In this document: positions 26,331-38,408 of the stretch, in pieces
Layout of the letters: every line of letters begins with the position of its first letter
Position numbering within the stretch: the stretch's first letter is position 1
Assembly: GCF_020184175.1 (NCBI RefSeq)
Contig: NC_065530.1
Location: 50,631,260 to 50,695,259 of the forward strand
DNA from: Aphis gossypii
Taxonomy: Eukaryota > Arthropoda > Insecta > Hemiptera > Aphididae
Direction: 5' to 3'
DNA length: 64,000 nt
The notes under the pieces: model-generated
What the model was told of the DNA's origin: nothing
Database searches by the model: none
The model's input: only the letters and a program-made list of their open reading frames with translations
Position numbers and translations under genes: made by a program

Positions 26331-27060
26331 AATATCTACTTACATAATATTATGAAATAATATGCACACGAACTGTACCTAACAATATGTTTTTTACGCC
26401 AAAACAACGCTCGTGGAAACGATCTACGACTTAAAATTATCGTACTTATGTATGTGTTTTTCTCTCTCCGTATATATACATATATATTATGTAATACGTG
26501 GTATAACTTCCACGCCCGTATCTCCGTTATATTATTATTATGGCAATTGACATGTCCCCTACTACCGCAACACAAATACCACGGCCTGCCCCTCACCGCC
26601 CTTATCTGCTTGCCTGCAGCGGTATATTATATATATATATATATGAGAAACAGTCACGACATCGACTCGCTCGCGTATCTTGACTTTTGTTACGTACGCA
26701 CATTTGTCACTCTGAGCTCGCTACCCGAACAGAATAGTTATATGTTTATACAAACACGCGTATATAATATACTCTACGTCTCTGTATTATAAAAATATAA
26801 TATATTATATATATTTCTTTTTTTTTTTTTTTTATGTCACATTTCAAACCATCGAAAAACGATTGTATGTGTCCGTTCCGTGTCGTAATAATATTACGTA
26901 CCTAAACGTATTTATTATATTATGTAGATAGTCGTGACTAAGCCACGTTCATTTTCGCATTTTTATCGGAGAATAAAAACGTACAAACGCAGTGATTTAC
27001 CGTGACGACGATATATCGGGACTTTTGCTGGTTAGTGGTGGCTGTTCAAACAAATAATAA
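26330..27060. other. moderately CpG-rich block
   Basis: Higher CpG and G+C than the flanks, with a (TA)n tract at about 26624-26644 and a poly-T at about 26818-26834. Open frames on both strands coincide with the composition change and have no splice or start support. It could be a regulatory element. Confidence 0.3.
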
Positions 27061-28647
27061 TAATTCCTACGTATTAAATTAATATTAGATTGATAATCGA
27101 CGGGGAAAAATCCGAGTCTATTATTAACAGACTATTCATACAGTACCGAAAATTAAAAAAGAAAAGGGTTGTTTCGACTAATTTAATATTTATCAAAATT
27201 GATGAAAAAAAATAATAGTATGAACGATTTGAAATATCTCTATTGAAATTAAAGCCTAAACGTAGGCGCAATGAACGACAACCTCTAACTAGCACAATAT
27301 GTGTTGCTTACACTTTTAGCCGTTGAATGTTATTTTATGTTTTAGGTCTACAGAAGTTAACTAATGATATAATAAGTGGTATTATAATAATCATGATAAA
27401 TATACTTCGTTCGTGTATTCTAATTAACATACTTTTATGAAATTTTCAGTCAAAGTGCTTACATTACATTTTTATTATTCTGTTTTCTAATTTATAGCTT
27501 ATAAAATTTAAGCCTTATATGGATTTATTTTCGATCGAGGACACACATGTCGTAGATTATAAGGTTATACGTAGTGTAATGTACAACGACAATAAATGGT
27601 TTCTAGTATTTAATTTAAATTTATGTAATAGTTATGCATTATTATAATGTTTTCTGGTTTCCTGCGAAAATGTACCTAACGTTCTGATTCGCACACCTGT
27701 ACTGCTGACGTACCTGGGTGTATAATATAATATGAGTTTTACAAACACTAATTAAAATCTTCATAACCCTTTTCGGACTTTCAGTAAATTAATTTAACGA
27801 AATACGGTAGTATAATATACTATTATTCAAAGTATAACTAGTAGTACTTAGTACATAAGTGTATATAGATAACAGGTAACACATACTCCTATTAGTGTTG
27901 GTATGTGCATATCGGTCACCAAAATCCAGTTTGAAATTTTATCGTACCGATATTTGATACTATTATGTGACCATTATTTGTAATGAAACCGCTTGTTTTA
28001 TCGCGTTTACGTTTTTCAAGTTTTTCATAGAAAACTTCGAGACGGACGTGCTCACCACCCGATGTACACCGAAAAATGGAATGATATAAGGTTATAATGA
28101 TTTATCTAGCTCCCTTACTACATTTCGATGTCTAAAAATGGCAATAAAGTAAGTAGTTTATTACATAACTTACCAAAACAAATATATTAAAGTTATTGGG
28201 ATTATTTTGTATAATGCATACACATATACCTATAACCACATCATATACAATATACATATATACATAAATATATTATATTATATTTACGTACATTTTGCGT
28301 CGTCTACAGAAACTTACTTGTATAATTAACTGCAAAATGTATTCATGCTATGTAGTCGTATGCAGTGCATTATTAAGTGTCAAAAAACAAAAAATGTAAA
28401 TGTAAATGTAAAGCACTGCACTTTTGATTACCAACTTTCATTCGAACTTTTTATTTTTTGGTTAATTCTGTATAAATCATAGGTCAACTCCGTCATCTTT
28501 TAACGAAATAAAAGACAATGTTAAGATGTCCATTTGAATTTTATTATTAGTTTTTTGATCAAAAACATACTATAAATCTGTGATTTATTCATCACATATT
28601 TTAATATTTTATAGCGAAAAGTAAACTACAAACTAAAAACACATTTT
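27060..28647. other. AT-rich non-coding sequence
   Basis: Nothing recognisable apart from short dinucleotide stretches. Confidence 0.5.
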
Positions 28648-29467
28648 TAGATTCTGAGTAGAGCAATGTATTAATTTTACAATAATTTTTTTTCTATCTG
28701 TCATCACCTTTTAGTAAGGTAAGAATGTTTTTATTTTCAACTTTGATAAATTATAAAAATTTACAAGTTACAAGTATTTTTAAGTGAAATTTTTATAGTT
28801 TAAGTATGAAAATATCCTTTATAAATATTTCATATAGAAACTAAAAATTTTTATAAATATACAAACATAATTGTTTATATGTATATATATATATATTTTT
28901 TTAGTTACAATTTATATAAAATTACGTATTTCAAATATTATGATTGATGATCAATGATGTGAATTATTTTGTTATAAATCAAAAACATTATTCGTAGGGA
29001 TTTAAAACTTTTAAATATATTATATTATAATCATGCATTTTGTTATAAACGATGACATATTTGATTTATTTTTATCTGTTTATACTACAAATAAATTTTT
29101 ATTATTTTAGGGTATTTTCTAAAAATATATTATTACATTTTGAGTGTTATAATAAGTTGATATAATATGGTATAAATATATATTATTATAATAATTCATT
29201 ACTTATAAGTTATAATATAATAAATATAATATTTTTGGAAAAATTATCATCAATCTACTGTAATACTAAAATTAGCATAATTTACTTTAATACAAATAAA
29301 ATAATTTTTTATAACTTAATGATATAGGCTGACAAACTGTCTCCGATCATAATAATTGCTTTTTGTATTCAATGATATGTCACTGAATTAAAATTTAACA
29401 CACACATTATAGTAACCCACTGGAAACTTATAAACAGCAAAGCAGTACCCACTTGCCTAACTTTTTT
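28648..29467 (+). repeat. foldback-type interspersed repeat, 0.8-kb copy
   Basis: Left end TTAGATTCTGAGTAGAGCAA followed by TGTATTAATTTTAC. The right end contains GGCTGACAAACTGTCTCCGA, then TTCAATGATATGTCACTGAA, then AAACAGCAAAGCAGTACCCA and CTTGCC before a T-run. The order and orientation of blocks match the copies at 5549 and 31309. The interior is AT-rich, non-coding and diverged. Confidence 0.75.
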
Positions 29468-30000
29468 ATTAAAAAAAAAAAAATTTAACGTATTAAATCC
29501 AAATGATATATGATAATAAATGAAACGAACACTAACAATACCGTTTTTGACAAGTACTCAGTGTAAGGCGGCGTTACGTATAGGCAAATTAGGTACATGC
29601 GTGTGTAGAATCGCATTTTTAAAGTATTCAATATTATTATTGATTCGTATTATAATTAATGTATTCGATAAAAATTATAGATCGAACTATCGAAGTCATT
29701 AATGAAAATGAATCAGACTACGATTTTAGCTAAAAAATACTGAATGAAAATAAACGTTACTAAAAAATGTATATATATATATATTTATGTAAATATAATA
29801 AAAGAATTAGGTGATAGCTTAAAATATTAAATTAAGTGATAGGTATTATAATATTTTTAGATTTACATCATAGATGTCTTAATGCGTACTTCGTATCGTA
29901 ATTAAAACCAACTCGGAAAATTTAACGAATTCAACAATAATACTATAATGTATGCGTCCTATAGTATACGCAGGTATGTATTATTATTATGTTTCGTCAT
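29468..30000. other. AT-rich non-coding sequence
   Basis: No supported feature. The short open frame at 29520-29702 has no start context or splice support. Confidence 0.45.
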
Positions 30001-30960
30001 ACCGTAGGTACACGTAATACGATCAGTAAAACGTCCAATTATTATATAATATATCATATCACGCGAATAATATGTGCGTGAGGAAATTTCCATTTTCCGG
30101 GAGAATATAATATGATACATATTACATACGCCGTTTGGACGGTTTATGGGTTTTCGCACGATAGCGTGTGATGGGAGTAGGGGACGAAAGACGACAGACA
30201 CAGATTGTCCGCCGCATGTTCGCGCTTTCCCGCCGCGGATAATGATTTACAAACGGCGTACGAGTTACCGTGCCCGATAACGGTACTTCGGGATCACGTC
30301 ACTCTGACAACCGATTAAATTGGCGTGCCTGCCCGCGTCATCCGTCAGCGCAGTTAAACCTCTCCTGCACGACGACTTTTCCAAAACGACTCGGTCATAA
30401 TCCGTCTTTCGATTTTCACCCTTCCGCCGCCGACCATCGCATTATAATATTTATAGAATAATTTATACATTATGATGTGCATAATACGTTTTCGATTTAA
30501 TCGACACGAGTGCGAACCACGATGGCATCTCCCCGATATAATATTGTCGTATGTTTGTGGATCGCGAGACGACCGGTTAAAATAATAAAAAAAAAAACAT
30601 TTTGCGATAAATCTTTAGTGAGTTATTATTATATAATATGCACATATTACTATACCGATCTTATGGCCGGACGAATGCTCGCTCGCATAATAATATTGCG
30701 TCTAATATAATATGTCATTCGTACAAGTATTATTGTATAATTATTATGATACGGTTTACTCCGTAACTCAACCTGAATCTAAACGTGAAATAATGTGGTT
30801 CTCATTTAGTATCCCACAGCGAGCAGCAAATAACAAGAAAAAAATAATAATAATTCCTTGTCCCATTGAATTTTTTGGTATAAAGAATATAATACAACGC
30901 GATTCGAAAATCTTTTATTTTCTTATTGTGTTTCGGCTTTTATTACGCGGTCAGTAGTAA
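30000..30960. other. moderately CpG-rich block
   Basis: CpG- and G+C-enriched, densest at about 30120-30460. An ATG in reasonable context occurs at 30521 (CACGATGGCATCT, plus strand), but the frame contains a lysine run from a poly-A tract and lacks a good donor. A promoter or enhancer role is possible but unsupported. Confidence 0.3.
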
Positions 30961-31308
30961 ATTTTCAATTTCAAACTCTTATGATATTCGTTCAATTCAA
31001 AGAAGCCTTCTGAATATATTTTTTTCGAGATAACAATACATTTCAAATAATAATACATATCGAAAATATAGTAGTGCGTCGCTAATGTTTGATTTCAAAC
31101 CTACTATTATACTCATAAACGCATTTCTTGTTTCTAGTTTTGAATATAAAACATATTATAAGTTCAATTTGCAACTGCTATAAATACTTCCAAAGTTATT
31201 CGTTATTACATAGTAATATCATAATATGTCAGTAGAAAATAAATAAAAAAAAACACATAGTGATTCGAAAAAATTAAGATCGTCCCTCCAAATCATATCT
31301 TTTTTTTA

Positions 31309-33437
31309 GATTCTGAACGAAGTGATGAATGTATTGATTTTACAAATGGAATGTGTTTTTTTTTTTTTTTGTTTTTGTGTCTGTGTACAGCATAACTAGT
31401 CGAAATAATGCTCCAATTTCAAACAATGGGGGTGGTTTCCGATGTAAAAGTGAATATCCTTGGTGCATTATAGAGGTAAAAAGTTAACATTTTCCAACAG
31501 TTTTCAAAAAAATCGAGAAAAACAAAAAAAAAATGACGGAAAAACGGCAATTTTTACGCAAAACCAGTTTTCGACCAAATCGATTTTTTTTTATGGCTGT
31601 AATTCAAAAACTAATCACTGAAAATACTTGAAATTTTCATCAAATGTTAATGTCAGTGGTATCCGTATATAGTTAAACTTTCAAAAAATTTTGACTTTTT
31701 TTGAGTTATTTATAGACCACTGAAATTTTCGATTTTTTTGAAAAAATGTTTTTGAAGTGTCGATAAAATTTTTTTGGCCCTATCAAAATACTTGAAAATT
31801 TAATACAATAAGTTCCTCATAAGTTATTCTTATAGTGTCGATAAAAAATTTTTGGATGACCAAAAAGTTTTGAAAATTTAATACAAAGTTCCTTATGAGT
31901 TGTTTTTAATGTAGCTAAAAAAAATTAAAAATCGTTAGTCACAATTTTTTTTTATAAGTGTTTTTAGTTCAAATTTTTACGAAATCTGTCGAAAACGCGA
32001 AAATTTGCAAGTAATTTTGAAGTTGAAAAATCATAAAATTTTTTTTTTATATAACTAAGTTTTGAAAATTTGGTACAAGGTTCTCCATACATTTTTCTTC
32101 AAAAATCTGTAAAAAAAACTCTACCGGATTCAGACAAAAAATTTTTATGAGTGTTTGAAATTTAAATTTTTACAAAAACCGCGTTAAATAACAGTTTAGC
32201 CTCAAACGATTTTTGATATTTGTTATTATTCAAAAAGTATAAGTCGTAGATACTTGAAAATTTTACCAGTTATTAAGATTCGCGTTTTCTTTACTTGATT
32301 TAAATTTCAAAATATTTTGACTTTTTTTGAGCTATTTATAGACAACTGAAATTTTCAATTTTTCTGAAAAAATATTTTTGAAGTGTCGATAAAATTTTTT
32401 TGGCCCTATCAAAATACTTGAAAATTTAATACAAAGTTCCTCATAAGTTATTCTTATAGTGATTAAAAAATTATAAGAATACATAGGCACAATTTTTTTT
32501 TATTAGCATTTGAAGTTCAAATTTTGACGAAAATTCGTCAAAAGCATGAATATTTGCAAATTATTTGAAGTTGAAAAATCATAAAATTTTTTGTGTTTAT
32601 AACTAAGGATTAAAAATACAACACTAAGTTTTCCATAAGTTTTCCTTCAAGTAGCTATAGAGAAAACTCGAAACATCATTATAGGAAAAATTTTAAGTGC
32701 GTTTGAATTTTAAATTTTAACGAAATAGCGTAACGATAACGATTTATCCTCAAACGATTTTAAATATTTGTTTTTATTCAATAAGTATAAGTCGTAGATA
32801 GTTGAAAATTTTACCAATTATTAAGATTCGCGTTTTCTTTACGTGATTTAATTTTCAAAATATTTTTAATTTTTTTGAGCTATTTATAGACAACTGAAAT
32901 TTTCAATTTTTTTGAAAATTGTTTTTTTATGTGTCGATAAAATCTTTTTGGTCATATCAAAATATTTGAAAATTTAATGCAAAGTTCCTCATAAGTTATT
33001 ATTATAGTGATTAAAAAATTATAAGAATACATAGGCACAATTTTTTTTTATTAGCATTTGAAGTTCAAATATTGACAAAAATTCGTCAAAACCATGAATA
33101 TTTGCAAATCATTTTGTAGGTATATTTCATAAAAATGTTTGTATAAGTAGCTAACAGTTGAAAATTTAATACAAGGTTTTTCATAAGTTTAGCTTACAAT
33201 TATTATAAAAGAACTTAAATTTTGTTGTATTCAGGCCATTAAAACATAAACCACCTTTTTTCACCAACCACTAGAAATTATATCCTAGGCTGACAAATCA
33301 TCTTCGTTCAGAATCGTTTTTCGTATACAATGATAACTATCATTGGATTCAAATTTAACACTTCTATAATATAAAATAATGATCCATACGGCACCTAATG
33401 TACAGCAGAGCGGTACTCACTTGCCCGCTTTTTTAAT
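31309..33437 (+). repeat. foldback-type interspersed repeat, 2.1-kb long copy
   Basis: Left end TTAGATTCTGAACGAAGTGA followed by TGAATGTATTGATTTTAC. The right end carries GGCTGACAAATCATCTTCGT, TCAGAATC and GTACAGCAGAGCGGTACTCA, with CTTGCCCGC before the T-run. GATTCTGAACGAAG near the left end is the exact reverse complement of CTTCGTTCAGAATC near the right end. The interior is non-coding, rich in A/T runs, and made largely of three diverged copies of a block of about 0.55-0.63 kb (see separate entry). No transposase is present, so it is a non-autonomous element or a fragment of one. The class is unresolved; foldback/MITE-like is my reading. Confidence 0.8.
31690..33190. repeat. internal tandem duplication within the long foldback repeat
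   Basis: The block 'TTTTTTTGAGCTATTTATAG', 'ACAACTGAAATTTTC', 'GTGTCGATAAAAT', 'CAAAATACTTGAAAATTTAA', 'GTTCCTCATAAGTTATT' recurs at about 31700, 32327 and 32875. The spacings are therefore roughly 627 and 548 bp. Copies 2 and 3 are the most alike, and also share 'AGTCGTAGATA' and 'AAGATTCGCGTTTTCTTTAC' just before the block. Confidence 0.8.
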
Positions 33438-33445
33438 TTATATAC

Positions 33446-34159
33446 CATCTATGGCTAATATATACCTCTATGGCTAATATATACCTCTATGGCAAATATG
33501 TACCCTCTATGGCAAATATATACACTCTATGGCAAATATATACCCTCTATGGCAAGTTTATACACTCTATGGCAAATACATATACCATCTATGGCTAATG
33601 TATACCTCTATGGCAAATATGTACCCTCTATGGCTAATATATACCTCTATGGCAAATATATACCTCTATGGCAAGTTTATACCATCTATGGCAAATATAT
33701 ACCCTCTATGGCTAATATATAATTCTATGGCAAATATGTACCCTCTATGGCAAGTTTATACACTCTATGGCAAATATATACCCTCTATGGCAAATATATA
33801 CCTCTATGGCAAATATATACCCTCTATGGCAAGTTTATACACTCTATGGCAAATATATACCTCTATGGCAAATATGTACCCTCTATGGCAAGTTTATACA
33901 CTCTATGGCAAGTTTATACACTCTATGGCAAATACATATACCATCTATGGCTAATGTATAATTCTATGGCAAATATGTACCCTCTATGGCTAATATATAC
34001 CTCTATGGCAAGTTTATACCATCTATGGCAAGTTTATACACTCTATGGCAAGTTTATACACTCTATGGCAAATACATATACCATCTATGGCTAATGTATA
34101 CCTCTATGGCAAATATATTCTATCTATGGCAAATATATACCTCTATGGCATGTTTATAC
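33446..34159. repeat. 20-bp minisatellite array, left part
   Basis: More than 30 tandem copies of a unit of about 19-22 bp of the form CTCTATGGCAAATATATACC, with variants CTCTATGGCAAGTTTATACA, CTCTATGGCAAATATGTACC and CATCTATGGCTAATGTATAC. It begins immediately after the T-rich right end of the long foldback repeat and is cut on the right by the P-type transposon. Overlapping open frames of 60-140 codons (reading as Leu-Trp-Gln-Ile-Tyr-Thr-Leu-Tyr-Gly-Lys repeats) come from the unit being open in several frames. I do not regard them as genes. Confidence 0.97.
34152..34159. repeat. target-site duplication, left copy
   Basis: GTTTATAC immediately before the left inverted repeat, repeated at 38965-38972 after the right one. 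The flanking satellite units make the exact length ambiguous (8 or 9 bp). P-superfamily elements normally make 8-bp duplications. Confidence 0.75.
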
Positions 34160-34185
34160 CATAGAACACTATAGAAGCGTCACTC
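34160..34185. repeat. left terminal inverted repeat of the P-type element
   Basis: Starts CATAGAACACTATAGAAGCG, followed by TCACTC. It is complementary to 38940-38965 with one mismatch at position 21. Confidence 0.9.
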
Positions 34186-34234
34186 TCGGGCGGCCAATGT
34201 TAATGTGTTTAGAATTCTTAACGGCCTTGAAATG

Positions 34235-34281
34235 GTTCGTAACTTCTTGTCTTACCGCCAAGCTTACAACATCATTCTTGT
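34235..34281 (+). repeat. subterminal direct repeat, left copy
   Basis: GTTCGTAACTTCTTGTCTTA and then CCGCCAAGCTTACAACATCATTCTTGT-type sequence, 47 bp, with only two differences from 38859-38905. It lies in the same orientation as that copy, whereas the terminal repeats are inverted. P-type transposases bind subterminal sites, so these are candidate transposase-binding or regulatory sites. Confidence 0.85.
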
Positions 34282-34585
34282 TGTTACGCCTAATCATACA
34301 ATAAATATGTGATTGTGATAAGAGAATAATAAATTATATTTTAATTTTTTTTTTTATGTATAACATCAATTTTTTTATTTTATATAATACGAATATTGAA
34401 TTTATGATGGCTAATATATTTTTAAGATATTTATTCAATAAATTTGTAAGTAGTTTGTTTTTCGGACATGATTTTATTAATGCATTATTATTTAACATCA
34501 TTGACAATCAATGTTAATATATACAATGAATATGAATTATTTACCTTCTATAACACAATTTAACAAAATATATACATAATAATAT
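34282..34585 (-). other. 3' untranslated/subterminal region of the transposon
   Basis: AT-rich sequence between the transposase stop and the left end. On the minus strand an AATAAAT (near 34430) is a possible polyadenylation signal. Nothing else is seen. Confidence 0.4.
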
Positions 34586-35830
34586 TTATAAATTACATAA
34601 AATTTGCAATTTTCTATTTTTCATGCGAGGTATTTGCAAATTACGGTTAGTTCTGGTCAAAGTAGTATAAATTCTAAATCTTATATATAAGTTTAACAAA
34701 TAGTCATGGGGGAATTGTTCACAGGGATGTTCAAAGTATACATTTAACATTAAAGTTTTAAGTTTTTGCCCAACTTTTGGTGATGGTGCTAAAGTAGGAA
34801 ATTGGTTTGTAAATATAATGTCTAATTCAAAAATATATTGGTAAAAATTACAATCTGGAGTCATTAATGATGAAAACATAGATATAGAGCTGTGTTGATG
34901 TGATTTGAAGTGTGTGAAAAAAAGTTCATCAGATAACTTTGTGGTAGTTCTGCCATATCTTATGCACGTTTCACAAGAATGCATGTTATAACACTTCATT
35001 ATTAAATAACCACATATATATGTAAAAGCATTTCTTTCTGGCAATTCTAATGATCTGTAATTGGTTGCATCAATGGGTAATGGATTAATTTGAATTACCT
35101 TTTGGTTTTCAGGGAATACTGTTTTTAAATCTTCAGCTGGTATTTTATTTAAGTTACTCAGTACTTGGTCTATGTCTTCCAAACAATTTGCACCTTCATT
35201 ATATTCAAAATAACTTAATGAAAATAATTTTTTGAAGGTACGCTGTAACTGAATAGTTGTGGGGTTTATACAGTTACCATTCTGAATTCGCATAGTACCA
35301 AATAAATTTTCTAAACAATCTTGGTTCAATCTCCTTGTCATTAGTTCAATCTCTTCATCATATTCTTTTGATAATATATTATGTAATTTAATTAATCCTG
35401 CTATTGAAATCATCCAACCTGTCAGAAATTTTATGTTGTAGCTTTTCTTAATGTTGTGCCATTGCTTTGTTGATGTATTAAATTTTTGTAAATTAACATT
35501 TTTAAAAAAATTAAACATATTTAATAAGAAATTATTTTGATATTCAGCATTTTTAAAAGGTAAGCAAAATCGTTTTGCCCCCTTAGGTTCTAATTCATCG
35601 TCAGATTCAACGTCGTCTTCTTGTGGCTTTATTTTCATTCGAGAATTAAATATATCAAATAAATTATCAATTTTGTCTATAAATTCTATTGTACTAGCAG
35701 CTGTATTTGGAAGTGATCCATCTGTCATGCATGTTGTCATTGCACAGACAACAGTTTTACTGAAAACTTGAGATGCAAATTTCACTTTCATCTTTTGAAA
35801 TGGACCAGGATTCATATGTTTTTCAGTCAA
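34586..35830 (-). CDS. transposase C-terminal segment (exon 4, downstream of frameshift)
   Basis: An open frame of about 414 codons. It begins in the other frame at the 35827-35830 overlap; the first codon is TTG, so this is a continuation rather than a true start. TEKHMNPGPFQKMKVKFASQ near its start resembles the family's linker after the second catalytic Asp. TRRLNQDCLENLFG at about residues 165-178 holds the Glu (residue 174) expected to complete the D-D-E triad, and is followed by the family's MR..G..NP stretch. The region around ERNAFTYICGYLIMKC and CETC is the typical P/THAP9 C-terminal module. It overlaps the upstream frame by 4 nt. Confidence 0.85.
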   Translation of the reverse strand: MTEKHMNPGPFQKMKVKFASQVFSKTVVCAMTTCMTDGSLPNTAASTIEFIDKIDNLFDIFNSRMKIKPQEDDVESDDELEPKGAKRFCLPFKNAEYQNNFLLNMFNFFKNVNLQKFNTSTKQWHNIKKSYNIKFLTGWMISIAGLIKLHNILSKEYDEEIELMTRRLNQDCLENLFGTMRIQNGNCINPTTIQLQRTFKKLFSLSYFEYNEGANCLEDIDQVLSNLNKIPAEDLKTVFPENQKVIQINPLPIDATNYRSLELPERNAFTYICGYLIMKCYNMHSCETCIRYGRTTTKLSDELFFTHFKSHQHSSISMFSSLMTPDCNFYQYIFELDIIFTNQFPTLAPSPKVGQKLKTLMLNVYFEHPCEQFPHDYLLNLYIRFRIYTTLTRTNRNLQIPRMKNRKLQILCNL

Positions 35831-36839
35831 TTAGGAGCTAGGCGATGAGTTCGTTGTGCATCAGAGTTGTAGAATTGTTTTAAATGTTTGCTCTCAATAA
35901 TTTTGTCTTCAGAAACTAATCTATAGTTAAAAAAGTTATTTCTGGTTGATTTTAGTAAATGCGGAGGGTCAAACATGTATATAATTTCTTTTGTTCCGAC
36001 TTTAAAATAAGGGTTTTCAGGTGTTACTCCCACATTATCAGCGAATGATTTAAAATTAGAACCCATATCAGATATCATGACTCTAACATTAAATGAAATA
36101 CTAGTTAACTTTAAAATACACTTATATATTATGTTTTTTAGAGAAAAACCAGAGCAAGTTGAACCAACAAAATAGTACCCTATTGGCTGTTTCCACGTAT
36201 CATGTATACCTCTCATCATCAAGACCATTACAGATTTTGCAACATCAGTGGTTTTATGTGTCTCTACATCATGGAATCCAATAACTTCATCTTTGGCATA
36301 ATTATAGTAAAGAAAAGTTTTTAATGACATTTCATCAGCACATAATACGCAATCTCTTCCTTTTTTATTCAATGTTTGTACTTTTAAAGAAAGTACTTTA
36401 AAAACAAAATCACTGAGTCCAACACCGATTTCCCAATTTTCTGTAGCCCTCTGCAAGGTTCTTAAACTTGGTAAACACCACACTTTTTTAAGAAACCGAT
36501 AAGCCTTAGCACCATAAAAATGTACCATCAAAGCAAATTGTTTTTCTTCTGGTGTATACCTTCTACCTTTTGCTTTAACTGTACATAATCGAGCTTGATT
36601 TTTTATAAAACTACACATTGTTGGCTTACCAGCAAATAATGTGTCACATATATTGTTGAAGTCTGTCAACGTCACTGGTCCATCTAATCGGTCTTGTAAA
36701 TTTGAATTAATGGTTTTGAGATTTGCACATTCTTTTAAAGCTGATTTCAATTTAATTTCAGTGTACTGTAATCTTTTTTTCAGTTTCATTTTTCTTGGTG
36801 TGTTTTGAGATAAAACTAGTCCTGTCTGAGTTTCAGAAT
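35827..36839 (-). CDS. transposase central segment: leucine zipper and catalytic core (exon 4, 5' part)
   Basis: Exon 4 starts at 36839 after the acceptor TTTTATTACAG. An ATG at 36789 lies a little inside, but the frame is open from the splice site, so translation normally enters from exon 3. MKLKKRLQYTEIKLKSALKE and the following Leu heptads form a coiled coil used for dimerisation. Counting from that Met, the catalytic motif DEMSLK is at residues 152-157, ISDMGSNF at 239-246 and YMFDPPHLLKSTRNN at 271-285, all P/THAP9 hallmarks. The frame ends at TGA 35829-35827 just after HRLAPN, where the family continues straight on. A one-base deletion in an A/T-rich spot explains this. Confidence 0.88.
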
Positions 36840-36951
36840 CTGTAATAAAATATTTTTTGTTGATTACAATTTTAATTTAAATGTGTAGCTTATAGGTACC
36901 TAATACATATTTTTTTAATTTAGGAGATGTATATGATGTGATATAAACTAC

Positions 36952-37077
36952 CTGAACAAGGTGTTGAACAACTTGATGTAGGCCTTGATGAAATATCTGA
37001 TGTTGAATCATTCTTTGAACACTCAGGTAATGATTCTGGTGTTTTAGGAAATAACTCAACTGGACTTAAGAAAGAAT
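36952..37077 (-). CDS. transposase exon 3 (linker)
   Basis: A 126-nt exon, phase 1-1, acceptor GTTTTTGATTTTAG and donor TTCAG/GTAGTT. It encodes SFLSPVELFPKTPESLPECS followed by a Ser/Thr-rich stretch (KNDSTSDISSRPTSSCSTPC). This links the THAP domain to the zipper and has no predicted fold. Its position and composition match the THAP-to-zipper linker of the family. Confidence 0.75.
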
Positions 37078-37142
37078 CTAAAATCAAAAACTTAATTAAA
37101 CACATGTTTTGAAAATTGTAATGTTTTAATATTTACTCTTAC

Positions 37143-37368
37143 TGTTAGTAACATCAATATGTTCTAAAGGGTGAGGAGTAGAACATTGTGGTAGATCTAC
37201 ATTCTCACTGTTCATTTCAACAGAAGTGATAATTTTTGGAGCTGCATTTAATTTTAATCGGTTTGTGTTAAATAAATAACAAGCAGGATCAAAATGGTCA
37301 GAGCAGATTCTTTTTTGGAAAGTCTTAATGTATCCTTTAAACCAATATTATGAATCCAAGTATTACAA
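37143..37368 (-). CDS. transposase exon 2 (second half of THAP domain, with frameshift)
   Basis: A 226-nt exon with acceptor TTAAATTATAG and donor AACA/GTAAGAG. Entering from exon 1 it reads LCNTWIHNIGLK, carrying the conserved THAP Trp. One base further on in frame it reads YIKTFQKRICSDHF, with the last Cys and His of the C2CH zinc site, followed by KLNAAPKI, equivalent to the family's AVPTIF box. The switch of frame falls at 37331-37345. Both halves are clearly THAP, so this is an indel rather than a wrong splice site; no intron could fit. Confidence 0.8.
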
Positions 37369-38408
37369 CTATAATTTAAATAAACATTTCAATTAGAAAT
37401 AAAACAAAATAATAATATGGTATAATAGTATAAACTAGAGCTAATGGCATGCTCGCATGCTCGTTTTTTTTTTCTTAATGTGTGTTTAAAACAAAATTGG
37501 GGAAAAAAAATATTATCTAGATAATTATTTGAATAAAAATTGATCAATATTCTTATATTAATAGTGGTCTTACATTTTAAGTGAATAGTGAATACAAACA
37601 TATACAAACATACGTGTACACGCGAATGTAACAAAATAAAACACGTATGATTAATATACGTCAATTAATAAATGAAAATTGCTAAAACACGTGAACCCTT
37701 AAAAATCGTAATCACGTGAATAATTTTAATTTGTATTATTTACAGTAGGTAACACGAATAAATTATTCGATAACAAACCCGTTTTTTTAAAACGAAATCG
37801 AAACATTTTACAAAAAAGTAGTTAATAAAAAATAATAAACAAACGAAACTCGCCAATTTTTTCTCGATAATAAATTAAATAGATACCTAAATATAATAAA
37901 TATTTAATTAATTTTTTTAATACATTATATAGAATATGAAATATGTAATTATGTAAAAAAAAATGTAATTCTATTAAACGAATTCCTCTATATTACGATT
38001 TTGTTTGTCCCTTTCTGTGACTTTGTTATATTATGGAAGTTTCATTATATTTATTATTTATATCATAATAAATTAATATTAATTTTACAAAAAGAAACAA
38101 TTGTCAACTAACGATCTTTCTCCTACAAATAAAAATATATAAGAAATGGGTCTTATAAATCAATCCTTAATATGAAGCACTCAGATTTTCAAAAATCAAT
38201 CGTAAAAAAGCCAATTAAAAAAAAAACAGTTAGGTATTTTTATTAAGGGTTCCTCGATTTATAATTACTATATGATAATAGTATTTATTTTAATTCAGTA
38301 CCTTAAAACACATGTTTAAAAAATAAACGAGCACTGGAGTTAACCTGCATTACGTAACGAAATGCAGAATAATGTAACATAATGGTTCAACTAATTTAAT
38401 ATACTTAC

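Noticed and set aside
33489..34174. Open frames of 60-140 codons with a repeating Leu-Trp-Gln-Ile-Tyr / Tyr-Gly-Lys-Tyr pattern
   Set aside because: They are translations of the 20-bp minisatellite, which is open in several frames. There is no start context, no flanking coding sequence, and the same array is present beyond the transposon.
36877..37105. Two separate short minus-strand genes upstream of the transposase
   Set aside because: The frame containing SFLSPVELFPKTPESLPECS is exon 3 of the transposase, bounded by good splice sites; the other is its out-of-frame shadow.
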